From Streptomyces bikiniensis (lineage in GTDB: Bacteria > Actinomycetota > Actinomycetes > Streptomycetales > Streptomycetaceae), in NCBI GenBank assembly GCA_000716465.1, contig JNWL01000014.1, positions 1 through 64,000 on the forward strand: 64,000 nucleotides of DNA, given 5' to 3'. Shown piece after piece: positions 54,213-64,000 of this stretch; position 1 is the first letter of the stretch; every line of letters begins with the position of its first letter. A program made the translations under genes and the position numbers. Under the pieces are notes generated by a model. The model had not been told where the DNA came from, made no database searches, and worked only from the letters and a program-made list of their open reading frames with translations.

Positions 54213-55406
54213 TCAGCCCGTGTCCGCCGGTCGCCCCGCCGGTCCCTCCCCCCGGTCGCGGACCGCCAGGAGTGCCGCGCCGATGGCCGCCGTCGCGCGT
54301 GGGTCGGAGAGGGAGCGGCCCGTCAGGTCCTCGATCCGCCGGAGGCGGTAGCGGACGGTGTTGGGGTGGACGAAGAGGCCCCGGGCCGCGGCGTCGGCCG
54401 AGCCGCCCGAGGCGAACCAGTGCTCCAGGGTGCGCAGCAGGCGGGACCGCTCCGCGGTCGGCAGGTCGAGGACCGGCCGGAGCGTCACCTCCACCAGCCG
54501 GGCCGCCTCGTCGGGCGCCGCGGCGACGACCATCGCCAGCGGGTCGTCGTCGAACCGGGCCACGCCGGGACCGGTCCCCGGCAGCCCGGACAGGGCCAGA
54601 CGGGCGAAGCGCAGGTTCTGCGGAACGCTCCGCAGCGAGGGGAAGCAGGGGCTGAACCCCACCCGGGCGCGGCTCCGCCGCAGGACGCGGAGGCAGGTGC
54701 CCTCCGCCGTGGCGGTGGGCAGCGCGATCAGGGCGAGCTGCCGGTCCGGCAGCAGCCTCCAGGCCGAGGGCAGTTCCGCCCGGAGCAGCGCCGCCTCCAC
54801 GCCCGCGAGGGGCTCCTCGCCCGGAGCGCCGGCCTCCGCGACGGCGACGGCGTACGGCCCCTGCTCGGGCAGCCCCAGCTCCCGCGCGGCCTCCCACAGG
54901 GTGTGGTCGGTGATGACGCCGGTGAACAGCGCCTCCGCCAGGGCGGAGCGCCGCGCCTGGCCCCGCGAGGTCAGCTCGGCGGCCGTCTCCCGGTAGGCGA
55001 CCGCCACCGCCTCCGCGTACAGGCCGAACAGTGCCCAGAAGTCCGCGGACTCCGTCACGAGGAGGTCGTCCGAGACCTCGGGACGCGTGCGCGCCTCCGC
55101 GAGGATCTCCGTCCACAGGAGCTCCGAGCCGATGCGGTACGCGCGCAGGGTGTCGGCCAGCGGGACGCCCTGCTCCGCCCTGGCGCGCCCGGTCTCGCGG
55201 GCCGCCTCCGCGTCCGGGGCGTCCTTCCGGCGCAGGTGCGTCAGCACGAAGTCCGCGTTGGCGGCGCAGGAGCGCCGCACCGCGTCCGGGGAGACCAGCG
55301 ACTCGTCCTCGTAGGCGTCGACCTCCGAGCGGATGCGGAGCGCCATGCGCCCGGCCAGCTCGGGAAGCCTCGCGTGGAGCGCCGCCGCCACGCCCGAAAC
55401 GTCCAT
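54213..55406 (-). CDS. PucR family helix-turn-helix regulator
   Basis: This 397-residue protein has an N-terminal helical sensing region (about 1-150), a CdaR-like middle and a C-terminal PucR HTH (HWFASGGSADAAARGLFVHP, NTVRYRLRRIEDLTGRSLSD). The ATG at 55406 is preceded by GCGGGC and no ribosome-binding site. It is divergent from the acyl-CoA ligase across 145 bases containing an inverted repeat, so it is the likely regulator of that gene. It differs from the neighbouring PucR in its N terminus and is not a recent duplicate. Confidence 0.88.
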   Translation of the reverse strand: MDVSGVAAALHARLPELAGRMALRIRSEVDAYEDESLVSPDAVRRSCAANADFVLTHLRRKDAPDAEAARETGRARAEQGVPLADTLRAYRIGSELLWTEILAEARTRPEVSDDLLVTESADFWALFGLYAEAVAVAYRETAAELTSRGQARRSALAEALFTGVITDHTLWEAARELGLPEQGPYAVAVAEAGAPGEEPLAGVEAALLRAELPSAWRLLPDRQLALIALPTATAEGTCLRVLRRSRARVGFSPCFPSLRSVPQNLRFARLALSGLPGTGPGVARFDDDPLAMVVAAAPDEAARLVEVTLRPVLDLPTAERSRLLRTLEHWFASGGSADAAARGLFVHPNTVRYRLRRIEDLTGRSLSDPRATAAIGAALLAVRDRGEGPAGRPADTG

Positions 55407-55501
55407 GCCCGCAGCCTAACCCCGCCGTTTTGTCGCCGGGGACAATCCGGGGACCCGAGCGCTGTCGGCCGGGCCATAGGACATGCGCGCGGACGGAGAC
55501 A

Positions 55502-55524
55502 AGATGTCCGCGATGTAAACATCT
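55502..55524. promoter_or_regulatory. Inverted repeat upstream of the acyl-CoA ligase
   Basis: AGATGT and ACATCT flank an 11-base spacer; inside, GATGT-AA-ACATC makes a tighter dyad. It is an AT-rich patch 28 bases before the ligase start and a candidate PucR or other regulator site. Confidence 0.5.
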
Positions 55525-55551
55525 GATGGCTTCGTGTGACGGAGGCGGGTC

Positions 55552-57039
<1,488 letters not shown>

Positions 57040-57191
57040 GGGACGCGCGCCCGAGGCCGTCGGCCCACGGTCGGCGGCACGCGGGTGCGTGCGCGGGCCC
57101 CCGGTGTTGGAATGGAGGACGACACGCCACCGGCCGGCACGAAGAAGCCGCCGGCCGCCGGAGGCGGGAAACCGCCCGACGAGGAGCCGCC

Positions 57192-57650
57192 ATGAGTGCC
57201 GACGACGTCGACGACGTTTCCGAGATGGGGCCCGTCGACTACCTGGTCCTGGAGTTCCCCGGCGACCGCATGACCGGGGAGGGACTGTCCCGCCTGCTCG
57301 ACCTGGTCGACCGCCACATCATCCGCGTCCTCGACCTGGCCTTCCTCCGCAAGGACGCGGACGGCACCGTCACCGTCCTGGAGATCGCGGACCTGGACGG
57401 CGACGGAGAACTGGACCTCGCCGTCTTCGGCGGCGCCTCCTCCGGACTCCTGGACGAGGACGACCTGCGGGAGGCCGCCGCCGCCCTTCGACCGGACAGT
57501 TCGGCGGGCGTCGTCGTCTACGAGAACCTCTGGGCCGCGCCCCTGGCGACGGCGCTGCGGCGCAACGGCGCCCGCGTGGTCGCCGGCGGGAGGATCCCCC
57601 CGGAGGACCTCCTCGCGTCCCTGGAGGCCGCCGAAGCCGCCGCCTCCTGA
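57192..57650 (+). CDS. DUF6325-like small acidic protein
   Basis: This 152-residue protein starts at an ATG with GAGGAG upstream. It begins DVSEMGPVDYLVLEFPGDR and continues with the conserved VDRHIIRVLDLAFLRKDADG and VVVYENLWAAPLATALRRNG found in actinomycete DUF6325/DUF1269-type proteins. These resemble small TM-less relatives of YtfJ-like stress proteins and often sit beside SHOCT-domain proteins, as here. Function unknown. It forms a likely three-gene unit with the SHOCT protein and DUF2254. Confidence 0.8.
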   Translation: MSADDVDDVSEMGPVDYLVLEFPGDRMTGEGLSRLLDLVDRHIIRVLDLAFLRKDADGTVTVLEIADLDGDGELDLAVFGGASSGLLDEDDLREAAAALRPDSSAGVVVYENLWAAPLATALRRNGARVVAGGRIPPEDLLASLEAAEAAAS

Positions 57651-57687
57651 CGGCCCCCGCCACCACCCGACGACAAGGACCTCCGCC

Positions 57688-57996
57688 ATGCCCGGACTTC
57701 TGCGCGGCGTCGCCCGCACCGCGGTCATCTCCGGTACGGCCACCGCCGTGTCCAACCGCGTCTCGCGCCGCCAGGCCGGCCGCTGGGCGCAACAGGACGA
57801 GGCACGCGCCTCCTGGCCGACCCACGAGCAGCCCCACGAGCAGACCCGTGAGCAGCCCTACGCGCCGCCGCCCCCGGCCGCCGTACCGATGGACGCCAAG
57901 ATCTCCCAGCTCCACGAACTCGGCCGGCTCAGGGACCAGGGAGTGCTCACCGGGGAGGAGTTCGAGGAGCAGAAGCGCCGCATCCTCGCATCCTGA
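57688..57996 (+). CDS. SHOCT domain protein
   Basis: This 102-residue protein ends in a SHOCT domain (KISQLHELGRLRDQGVLTGEEFEEQKRRIL), with a Pro/Glu/Gln-rich linker at about 38-65 and a basic Ala/Val-rich N terminus with a TAVISGTATAVSNRVSRRQ segment common in actinomycete relatives. AGGACC precedes the ATG. It follows the DUF6325-like gene by 37 bases, so the two are probably one operon; such pairs are recurrent. SHOCT domains mediate oligomerisation. Confidence 0.9.
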   Translation: MPGLLRGVARTAVISGTATAVSNRVSRRQAGRWAQQDEARASWPTHEQPHEQTREQPYAPPPPAAVPMDAKISQLHELGRLRDQGVLTGEEFEEQKRRILAS

Positions 57997-58019
57997 ACCG
58001 TACGCCCGGAGGAGGCCGG

Positions 58020-59282
58020 ATGCCCGACCGCATCGACGGCTCCGACCGCCCGGGCGGCCCCGCCCGCCCCGGGAAGCGCCGCCGCCGGGCCACACGGATC
58101 CGGCGGCCCCCGCGCGCCGTGCGCAGGGACCTGTCCCAGCTGCTGTGCGCGGTCGCCGGCCTGGGACTGGGGCTGCCGGCGCCCCTGATCACCGGAGGAC
58201 CGCGGGTGGACGCGGGCCGGGTGGTCAGCGTGCTGTTCACCCTGGGCTTCGGCGTGATCAGCCTGGTGAGCGTCATCTACTCGGTGCTCTTCCTGGTCGT
58301 GCAGTTCTCCGCGAGCACCTTCACCCCGCGCCTCGGCCTGTTCCGCGACGAACCGGTCGTCTGGCGGACGTTCGCCTTCACCATCGGCCTGTTCGTCTTC
58401 TGCATCACCTCGGGCCTGGCCATCGGCTCCCGGGAGAGCGTCTCCACCCTCGTCCCCTCCGCGGCCGTGCTCCTCACCCTGGTCGCGCTCGCCCTGATGC
58501 GCACGCTCCAGATGAAGGCGTTCGACTCGATCCAGCTCGGACACTCGCTCACCGCGATCACCGTCCGCGCCCGCCGCCTGTACGACACCCTGTACCCCGA
58601 CCCGTACGACCCGACCGGGGCAGTCCCCCCGCCCCCGGTGGCCGACGCGGGCGCGGACGTGCGCTGGACGGGGCCGCCGGCCGTCCTGCAGAACGTCGAC
58701 GTACCCGCCCTCCTGGGCGCCGCCCGGGCACGCGACTCCGCGGTCGCCCTCCGCGTCGCCCCCGGTACGACCCTGTCGGAAGGCACGGTCGTCGCCCGGG
58801 TGACCGGGGACGGCGTGCCCGCGTCCGTACTCCTCGGAGCGCTGACGACGGGTGTCGAGCGCACCTTCGACCAGGACCCCGAACTGCCCTTCCGGCTCCT
58901 CGCCGACATCGCCCTGCGCGCCCTGTCCCCGGCGGTGAACGACCCGGCCACGGCGGTGGAGGCCCTGGACCACCTGGAGGCCCTGCTGGTCCGCCTCGCC
59001 GGCCGGGACCTGGACGTCGGCCGGTTCCACGACTCCACCGGGCGGGCCCGGGTGAGCGTCCCGGTCCCGGGCTGGGACCGCTACGTCCGCACCGCCGTCG
59101 ACGACGTGCTCTTCGCCGCCGCCGGGTCCCCGATGACCCTGCGCAGAACGCGCGACCTCCTGCGCACGCTGGCGGAGCGGGCCCCGGGCGACCGGCGCGC
59201 CGTCGTGCTCGACCGGCTCCGGTGGGTCGAGCGGACCGGCGGCGAGGCGTACCCGCTCGTCTGGACGGACGGGGCCGGATGA
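58020..59282 (+). CDS. DUF2254 membrane protein
   Basis: This 420-residue protein has four hydrophobic helices in its first 170 residues (LLCAVAGLGLGLPAPLI, FTLGFGVISLVSVIYSVLFLVVQF, TFAFTIGLFVFCITSGLA, AAVLLTLVALALMRTL), including the QFSASTFTPRLG signature of DUF2254. A large cytoplasmic region follows with ADIALRALSPAVNDPATAVE. Function unknown. It starts 24 bases after the SHOCT gene with GGAGG before the ATG, so it likely belongs to the same operon. Confidence 0.92.
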   Translation: MPDRIDGSDRPGGPARPGKRRRRATRIRRPPRAVRRDLSQLLCAVAGLGLGLPAPLITGGPRVDAGRVVSVLFTLGFGVISLVSVIYSVLFLVVQFSASTFTPRLGLFRDEPVVWRTFAFTIGLFVFCITSGLAIGSRESVSTLVPSAAVLLTLVALALMRTLQMKAFDSIQLGHSLTAITVRARRLYDTLYPDPYDPTGAVPPPPVADAGADVRWTGPPAVLQNVDVPALLGAARARDSAVALRVAPGTTLSEGTVVARVTGDGVPASVLLGALTTGVERTFDQDPELPFRLLADIALRALSPAVNDPATAVEALDHLEALLVRLAGRDLDVGRFHDSTGRARVSVPVPGWDRYVRTAVDDVLFAAAGSPMTLRRTRDLLRTLAERAPGDRRAVVLDRLRWVERTGGEAYPLVWTDGAG

Positions 59283-59370
59283 CGGACGGGGGCCGGGACG
59301 GACGGGGCCGGCCGGGCTCGACGGGGCCGCGACCGGGCCGGACGGGGCCGTGACCGGGCTTGACGGGCCC
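59283..59370. repeat. Degenerate GACGGGGCCG repeats after the DUF2254 gene
   Basis: About eight imperfect copies of GACGGGGCCG/GACCGGGCCG words run directly after the stop. The rest of this 199-base gap shows no gene. Confidence 0.55.
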
Positions 59371-59481
59371 TTGGTGCGCGCACGCGTGGCGCTCCCGGAC
59401 GAGGGAGCCGAGAATGGGAAGGCCGTACGGGATCTTCCCGGCGTCGTTCCCCGACCGCAGCAGGGACCCAGGTGATGACGC

Positions 59482-60315
59482 ATGTGCCGATGGCTCGCGT
59501 ACTCGGGCACGCCCGTTCTGCTCGACACCATCCTGTACAAGCCGGAGCACTCCCTGATCGACCAGAGCCTGCACTCCAGGCTCGGCGTGGAGACCACCAA
59601 CGGCGACGGATTCGGCGTCGGCTGGTACTCGGAAGGCACCGACTCCCCGGCGCTCTTCCGGGAGATCGGTCCCGCCTGGAGCAACCGCAACCTGCGGGAA
59701 CTGGCCGACCACGTCCGCTCGCCGCTGTTCTTCGCCCACATCCGGGCGTCGACCGGGACGGCGGTGCAGCAGTCGAACTGCCACCCGTTCCGGCACGGCC
59801 GCTGGATGTTCATGCACAACGGCGCCGTCGCGGAGTTCCACCGCGTGCGCCGCGCCCTCACGCTGCTCGTCGACCCGGGCCTGTACGCGGACCTCGAAGG
59901 GACGACGGACTCCGAGGTGATGTTCTACCTGGCCCTCACCTTCGGCCTCGACCGCGACCCGCCCGCCGCGATCGCCCGGATGGCGGGGACGGTGGAGCGC
60001 GTCGGCCGTGAGCACGGCGTGGAGTTCCCCCTCCAGATGACGCTGGCCGTCAGCGACGGCGAACGCCTCTGGGCCTTCCGCTACTCCAGCGAGCGCGCCT
60101 CCCGGTCCCTGTTCTACAGCAGCCGGGTGGAGACGCTGCGCAGACTGCACCCCGACGTCACGTTCCTGCAGGGCGCCTCCGAGGGGACGCGCCTCATCGT
60201 GTCCGAGCCCCTCGGCGACCTGCCCGGCGCCTGGAACGAAGTGCCGGAGGGCAGCTACGGCGTCGTCCAGCCGGAGGGCGACGAAATGCGCCCCTTCGCC
60301 CCGGCGGCCGTGTGA
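59482..60315 (+). CDS. Class II glutamine amidotransferase
   Basis: This 277-residue Ntn-hydrolase-fold protein starts MCRWLAYSG; after Met removal Cys2 becomes the N-terminal nucleophile. Further motifs are TNGDGFGVGWY, FFAHIRASTGTAVQQSNCHPF, MFMHNGAV and DSEVMFY. This is a stand-alone GATase type 6 domain like YafJ/EgtC relatives; EgtC in ergothioneine synthesis is smaller in context and none of the egt genes are adjacent. The substrate is unknown; it probably hydrolyses gamma-glutamyl compounds. The gene is single. Confidence 0.9.
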   Translation: MCRWLAYSGTPVLLDTILYKPEHSLIDQSLHSRLGVETTNGDGFGVGWYSEGTDSPALFREIGPAWSNRNLRELADHVRSPLFFAHIRASTGTAVQQSNCHPFRHGRWMFMHNGAVAEFHRVRRALTLLVDPGLYADLEGTTDSEVMFYLALTFGLDRDPPAAIARMAGTVERVGREHGVEFPLQMTLAVSDGERLWAFRYSSERASRSLFYSSRVETLRRLHPDVTFLQGASEGTRLIVSEPLGDLPGAWNEVPEGSYGVVQPEGDEMRPFAPAAV

Positions 60316-60455
60316 CCGGCCCGCGCGGCGGTCCCGGGGAGGAGGCGCCGGACCCGGACGACCGCCCGGCCCGCCCGGTCCGCTCCCTCCGGCCGAACGG
60401 GTGGGCCCGGAGCGGCCTCACCGTCGATCCGCGTACCGCGTGCTAGACACCGGAG

Positions 60456-61667
60456 GTGTCCTCCGCCACCACCCTCCTCCTGATCATGTCCGCCGCGGTC
60501 CTCGCACCCCTGCTCGCGGACGGCCTCGCCCGCCGGGTCCGCGTCCCCCTGGTCATCTTCGAGATCGTCCTGGGCATCGTCATCGGACCGGACGTCCTCG
60601 GATGGGCCCGCTCGGACGAGGTGATCGACGTCCTGTCCCAACTCGGCCTGTCGATGCTCATCTTCCTCGCCGGCTACGAGATCGAGTTCGCGAACGTCCG
60701 CGGCGGCCTCCTGCGCCGCTCGCTGGGCGCGTGGCTGATCTCCCTGGCCGCCGGACTGGGCCTCGCGCTGCTGCTGAGCGGCGGGGACGTCTCCACGGGC
60801 TTCGTCGTCGGCACGGCGCTGACCAGCACCGCCCTGGGCACCGTCCTTCCCGTGCTGAAGGACAGGGGGGAACTGAAGGGTCGCTTCGGGGACGTGACGA
60901 TGGCGTTCGGGGCGGTGGGGGAGTTCGGACCCGTGATCGCCATGGCGCTGCTCCTGAGCGGCCGCAGACCGGCGGAGTCCGCGGCCCTCCTCGTGGCGTT
61001 CGGGGCGATCACCGCCGGGGCGGTGGTCCTGGCGATGCGCCCGCCGCCCGCGTGGCTCCCGCGCCTGATGACCAGGACGCTGCACAGCAGCGGGCAGTTC
61101 GCCGTCCGCTTCGTCGTGCTGCTGCTCGCGGCGATGCTGGGCCTGTCGCAGGCGTTCGGCCTCGACGTGCTGCTCGGGGCCTTCGCGGCGGGCGTGCTCA
61201 CCCGGCTCGTGCTCGACGGCGCGGCACCGGAGAGCGGTGCCGAGATCCTCGGCAAGGTGGAGGCCATCGGGTTCGGCTTCCTCGTGCCCCTGTTCTTCGT
61301 GGTCACCGGCATCGAGTTCCAGTTGGACGAACTCCTGGGAAACCCCGGGACGTCGGCGCTCGTCCCGCTGTTCCTGCTGCTGTTCCTCGTCGTGCGGGGG
61401 CTGCCCGTGTACTTCCTGGCGCCCCGCGACCTCGGCCGCGCCGACCGGTCGGCGCTGGCCCTCCACACCGCCACGTGCCTGCCGCTCGTCGTCGCGATCA
61501 CCACCATCGGGGTGGACCAGGAACTCCTCGACGCGGAGAAGGCGGCCGCGCTGATCGGCGCGGCGATGCTCTCCGTGCTCCTCCTGCCCCTCGTGGCGGC
61601 ACGGCTGAGGACGCCCGGTGGCGCGAGGCCCGCGGAACGCACCTCGACGGACACCGAGGCGTGGTGA
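60456..61667 (+). CDS. CPA2-type cation/proton antiporter
   Basis: This 403-residue protein has about 11-12 membrane helices typical of the Na+/H+ exchanger fold: VPLVIFEIVLGIVIGPDVLG near the start, SMLIFLAGYEIEF, and VVGTALTSTALGTVLPVLKD with the unwound-helix region, then GFGFLVPLFFVVTGIEFQL. It lacks the C-terminal RCK/TrkA_N domain of KefB/C. The GTG start follows a weak ribosome-binding site. It likely exchanges Na+ or K+ for H+. It is convergent with the final hypothetical gene. Confidence 0.88.
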   Translation: MSSATTLLLIMSAAVLAPLLADGLARRVRVPLVIFEIVLGIVIGPDVLGWARSDEVIDVLSQLGLSMLIFLAGYEIEFANVRGGLLRRSLGAWLISLAAGLGLALLLSGGDVSTGFVVGTALTSTALGTVLPVLKDRGELKGRFGDVTMAFGAVGEFGPVIAMALLLSGRRPAESAALLVAFGAITAGAVVLAMRPPPAWLPRLMTRTLHSSGQFAVRFVVLLLAAMLGLSQAFGLDVLLGAFAAGVLTRLVLDGAAPESGAEILGKVEAIGFGFLVPLFFVVTGIEFQLDELLGNPGTSALVPLFLLLFLVVRGLPVYFLAPRDLGRADRSALALHTATCLPLVVAITTIGVDQELLDAEKAAALIGAAMLSVLLLPLVAARLRTPGGARPAERTSTDTEAW

Positions 61668-61692
61668 CCGGTCGGCCCGGGAGCGGCGCGCC

Positions 61693-63963
61693 TCAGTCGT
61701 CGGCGTGCCGGTCGATCCAGGCCAGGGCGGCCGTCCGCTCGGCCCCGGTCGGTGCGGGCCTCACCTGGTCCGGGCGGCGGACCAGGGAGTGCGCGCGGGC
61801 GGTCCGCAGGCCGATCGCGCGGGCCTCGGGGGAGAGGCCGGGGTGCTCGGCGACCTCCAGGGCGCGCTGCCACCAGCTCCGGCTGCGGCCGTCGACGGAG
61901 TAGTGCCACAGCGGCTGCGCGGGGTCGGCCACGCCGACCAGCACCTGCTGGAGCTTGTGCGGGGGGATTCCGGGGACGCCGATCAGCCGGTCGGCCACGA
62001 GCAGCGGATGCTCCCCGTCGAGGCGGGCCCGGACCAGGACCCAGGTCATCAGCTGACCCACGTCGTGGGCGGACGAGGTGACGAAGTCCCACAGCTCGGC
62101 GGCCTTCGCCTCGTCGGGGGCGCCGAGGTGGGTGAGGAGCCGCAGTTCGTCCTTCCAGAGCGGCCGGGCCCCGTTCCACCAGGAGACCAGCTTCCCCGCC
62201 GCCGGATGCCCCAGGTCGAGGGCGAGACAGGTCAGGGTGACCAGCGGGTGGCGCCACTCGGTGTACGTGGTCCGGTACTTCTTGGTGAGGTCCTTCATCC
62301 GGCGCGGCAGCAGCGCCCCGACCTCGGACTCCCCGGCCAGGCCGTGGGCCAGGAGGAGTTCCAGGCAGAACCCGAGCCCCTGCAGACCGGTCCCCGGGTC
62401 GGCCACCCGCTCCCGCAGCCAGCCCGCGTCGGCGTCGGTGAGCGTCCGGTACCGGTGCCACACGTCGCCCAGCACGCCCTCGTAGGCGGTGAGATCGGGC
62501 CCGGTGCCGGACAGGAGCCCGTCCCGGGCGGCCTCGTAGCGGTCCACGGCGGCCAGCACGTCGTCGGCGCCGGCGCCGGTGCAGGCGAACGCGCCGCCGC
62601 CGGGCCGGAGCGCCTCCTCCCGTACGAGCTCCACCCGGTCGCGGGCCGCGTCCGCGGCGAGGACGCGCAGGGCGCGCGGCAGCCGCTCGTCGGTGCTGAG
62701 GCGGACCGCCGTCAGGGCGGACCAGGACAGCCCGGCCCGGTGGTCCGCCCCCGTCTCCCGGCGCCGGTCGGCCGTGACGGCCCCGACCAGCGCCTCGTGG
62801 AGGCCGCGCAGCGACTCCTCCGGTGCGCCGTGCGCCTCCAGTTCGGCCGCGAGGGCGGCCGCGGCCCGTACCGCGTCGGGCTCGCGGAGCGCGCGGTGCA
62901 GCGACAGCCAGGCGTGGACCGCGCTCCGGTCGCCGGCGAGCGCGATCTCCCGCACGACGGCCAGACCCCGCTCGGACGGCACCCGGCGCAGCACGGGGGC
63001 GGTCCGGGTCCCGAGTTCGGCGACGACCTCCCACGCCTCCTCGAAGCCGTGGCGCAGCAGGGCGTGGAGCAGCTCCTTCCAGGCGCCCCACTCCGCCGGC
63101 CGTCCCTCGTACTCCTTCCGCCAGGCGCGCAGCAGCCGCTCCGTCTCGTCGGGCGCGAGCCCGTCCCGCCGCTCCAGCGAGACCGCGAACCGGGTCGCGG
63201 CGGAGAGGACCAGGGGACCGCGCAGCCGCTCGTGGAGCCACGCGGCCTCGACGGGGGACAGCGGCCGGTACGCGAAGGAGACGGCGGAGCGGTCCACCGG
63301 CTCGTCGAGCGCGTCGAGGAACTGGCGTACGCCGTCGGGGTCCGCCGGGTCGGGCAGCCCCGCCTCGTCCCGGCCTGTGACCCGGTCCAGGCCGAAGGCG
63401 CCTCCCGGTCCGTTGTCGGTGATCCGGAATCCGGCGGGCCCCTCGCCGAGCACGGCGGCGACGGCGGCGTGGTCGCCGCCCCAGTGCAGCAGCAGCTCGC
63501 CCGTCAGGGCGCCGGAGCGGTCGAAGGCCCGCCGGTGGGACTGCCAGTGCCAGTACGCGAAGGAGAACGGGACCGGAAGGCCCCGCACCGCGGCGAGTTC
63601 GGCGGCGTCCTCGTGGCCGTCGGACTGGGTGTAGCGGCCCCGGGTCGGCGGCGGGAGCGCGAGGAACCCGCCGCCGCCGAGCCCCCGCCACCAGGCCGTG
63701 ACCACGGCGAGGTCCGATCGGCTCCGCGCCGCGCGGCGACCTTCCGCACCGGCGCCGTCCGGGCCGGCGCCGCCTGGGCCGATCCCATTCGTGCCGGTGC
63801 CGTCCGGGCCGGCGCCGTTCGTGCCGGCCCCGTTCGTGCCGATGCCGTCCGCGCCGGTGCCGTCCGGGCGGGCCCCGTTCGTACCGACCCCGTTCGTACC
63901 GACCCCGTTCGTACCGACCCCGTCCGGGCCGGTGCCGTCCGTGCTGGTGCCGGGGTCGTCCAC
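61693..63963 (-). CDS. Large hypothetical protein with pentapeptide-repeat head
   Basis: I do not recognise the family of this 756-residue cytoplasmic protein. After about 75 residues of Gly/Thr/Asn/Asp repeats (GTNGV- and GPDGT-like) comes a region starting VVTAWWRGLGGGGFLALPPP and PFSFAYWHWQSHRRAF, then a long helical array without cysteines or membrane segments (AAWLHERLRGPLVL, RRMKDLTKKYRTTYTEWRHP, ending RTAALAWIDRHADD). ATG or start alternatives further in are possible if the repeat is untranslated. It is probably a single gene. The upstream flank lies at the window edge. Confidence 0.75.
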   Translation of the reverse strand: MDDPGTSTDGTGPDGVGTNGVGTNGVGTNGARPDGTGADGIGTNGAGTNGAGPDGTGTNGIGPGGAGPDGAGAEGRRAARSRSDLAVVTAWWRGLGGGGFLALPPPTRGRYTQSDGHEDAAELAAVRGLPVPFSFAYWHWQSHRRAFDRSGALTGELLLHWGGDHAAVAAVLGEGPAGFRITDNGPGGAFGLDRVTGRDEAGLPDPADPDGVRQFLDALDEPVDRSAVSFAYRPLSPVEAAWLHERLRGPLVLSAATRFAVSLERRDGLAPDETERLLRAWRKEYEGRPAEWGAWKELLHALLRHGFEEAWEVVAELGTRTAPVLRRVPSERGLAVVREIALAGDRSAVHAWLSLHRALREPDAVRAAAALAAELEAHGAPEESLRGLHEALVGAVTADRRRETGADHRAGLSWSALTAVRLSTDERLPRALRVLAADAARDRVELVREEALRPGGGAFACTGAGADDVLAAVDRYEAARDGLLSGTGPDLTAYEGVLGDVWHRYRTLTDADAGWLRERVADPGTGLQGLGFCLELLLAHGLAGESEVGALLPRRMKDLTKKYRTTYTEWRHPLVTLTCLALDLGHPAAGKLVSWWNGARPLWKDELRLLTHLGAPDEAKAAELWDFVTSSAHDVGQLMTWVLVRARLDGEHPLLVADRLIGVPGIPPHKLQQVLVGVADPAQPLWHYSVDGRSRSWWQRALEVAEHPGLSPEARAIGLRTARAHSLVRRPDQVRPAPTGAERTAALAWIDRHADD
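63764..63954. repeat. 15-bp tandem repeats coding a pentapeptide array
   Basis: About a dozen diverged 15-base units such as CCGTTCGTACCGACC and CCGTCCGGGCCGGTG (plus strand) code G-x-x-G-x repeats on the minus strand. The run CCGTTCGTACCGACCC at 63883-63930 repeats exactly or nearly so at least three times. Confidence 0.9.
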
Positions 63964-64000
63964 GTGCTGCTCCCTGCGTTCTCCGGGTCCGTCGAGGACG

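Noticed and set aside
59482..60315. Assignment as ergothioneine gene egtC
   Set aside because: No egtA, B, D or E neighbours are present, and the protein is a generic GATase type 6, so no symbol is given.

Overview
The window is a gene-dense piece of a very high-GC actinomycete chromosome, almost certainly Streptomyces. The signs are strong GC bias at third codon positions in every convincing gene, frequent GTG starts, purine-rich Shine-Dalgarno sites mixed with leaderless genes, GTGA/ATGA gene overlaps, rare TTA codons, and families typical of the genus (DUF5133, DUF2252, PucR, SHOCT, AftD-like, short UvrA-like). No rRNA, convincing tRNA, CRISPR array or phage was seen.

1-6.1 kb: two CAP-domain secreted proteins (the first cut by the window edge), a universal stress protein, then a locus that looks sulfur-related: an SfnB/DszC-like acyl-CoA dehydrogenase-fold enzyme, an Rrf2 regulator, a 32-bp near-perfect inverted repeat between them, a 36-codon leader peptide of the actinobacterial cysteine-leader type, and a glutathionyl-hydroquinone-reductase-like protein that has lost the usual CPWA cysteine. 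6.3-13 kb: short UvrA-like ABC ATPase, D-Ala-D-Ala carboxypeptidase, cytochrome P450, Nudix hydrolase. 13-17.3 kb: a translationally coupled operon of an FGGY kinase, a GlpA-like glycerol-3-phosphate dehydrogenase and an FAD oxidoreductase, with two inverted repeats in its promoter region. 17.5-24.7 kb: a TTA-containing hypothetical, an APC amino-acid permease, a HutC-type GntR regulator with a dre-like operator, DUF2252, an FAD monooxygenase and a PadR regulator. 24.8-29.1 kb: 2,4-dienoyl-CoA reductase with a perfect 20-bp palindrome upstream, and a dhaKLM operon. With the 13-17 kb operon this gives the window two glycerol/dihydroxyacetone modules.

29.4-33.5 kb: a MerR regulator fused to beta-clamp (DnaN-like) domains, driven by a MerR-type 19-bp-spacer promoter that appears leaderless; a TPR-like partner; a wrecked second MerR gene that keeps the same kind of operator; a YnfA-family protein; an ECF sigma factor with a TTA codon and a His/Met-repeat membrane protein. 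33.7-36.6 kb is a gene graveyard: a truncated adenylation domain, a frameshifted metal-type substrate-binding protein, and fragments of EcfT, EcfA and a galactose-oxidase-like protein, one broken at a perfect hairpin. 36.9-41.6 kb: a 1085-residue exoprotein joining lectin-like, PI-PLC-like and beta-helix regions, then an IS5-type transposase and a DJ-1/PfpI fragment.

41.6-52.6 kb: a long minus-strand operon for a cell-envelope glycan (DUF3068, GT4, methyltransferase, AftD-like arabinofuranosyltransferase, condensation-type acyltransferase, methyltransferase, DMT transporter, Trm112-like), almost all linked by 4-5 base overlaps. It resembles the mycobacterial Rv0224c-Rv0227c plus Rv0236c (aftD) set as I recall it. 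A 50-residue DUF2613-like protein diverges from it and is coupled to a PucR regulator. 54.2-64 kb: a second PucR regulator divergent from an acyl-CoA ligase, small DUF6325 and SHOCT proteins, a DUF2254 membrane protein, a class II glutamine amidotransferase, a CPA2 antiporter, and a large hypothetical protein with a pentapeptide-repeat head.
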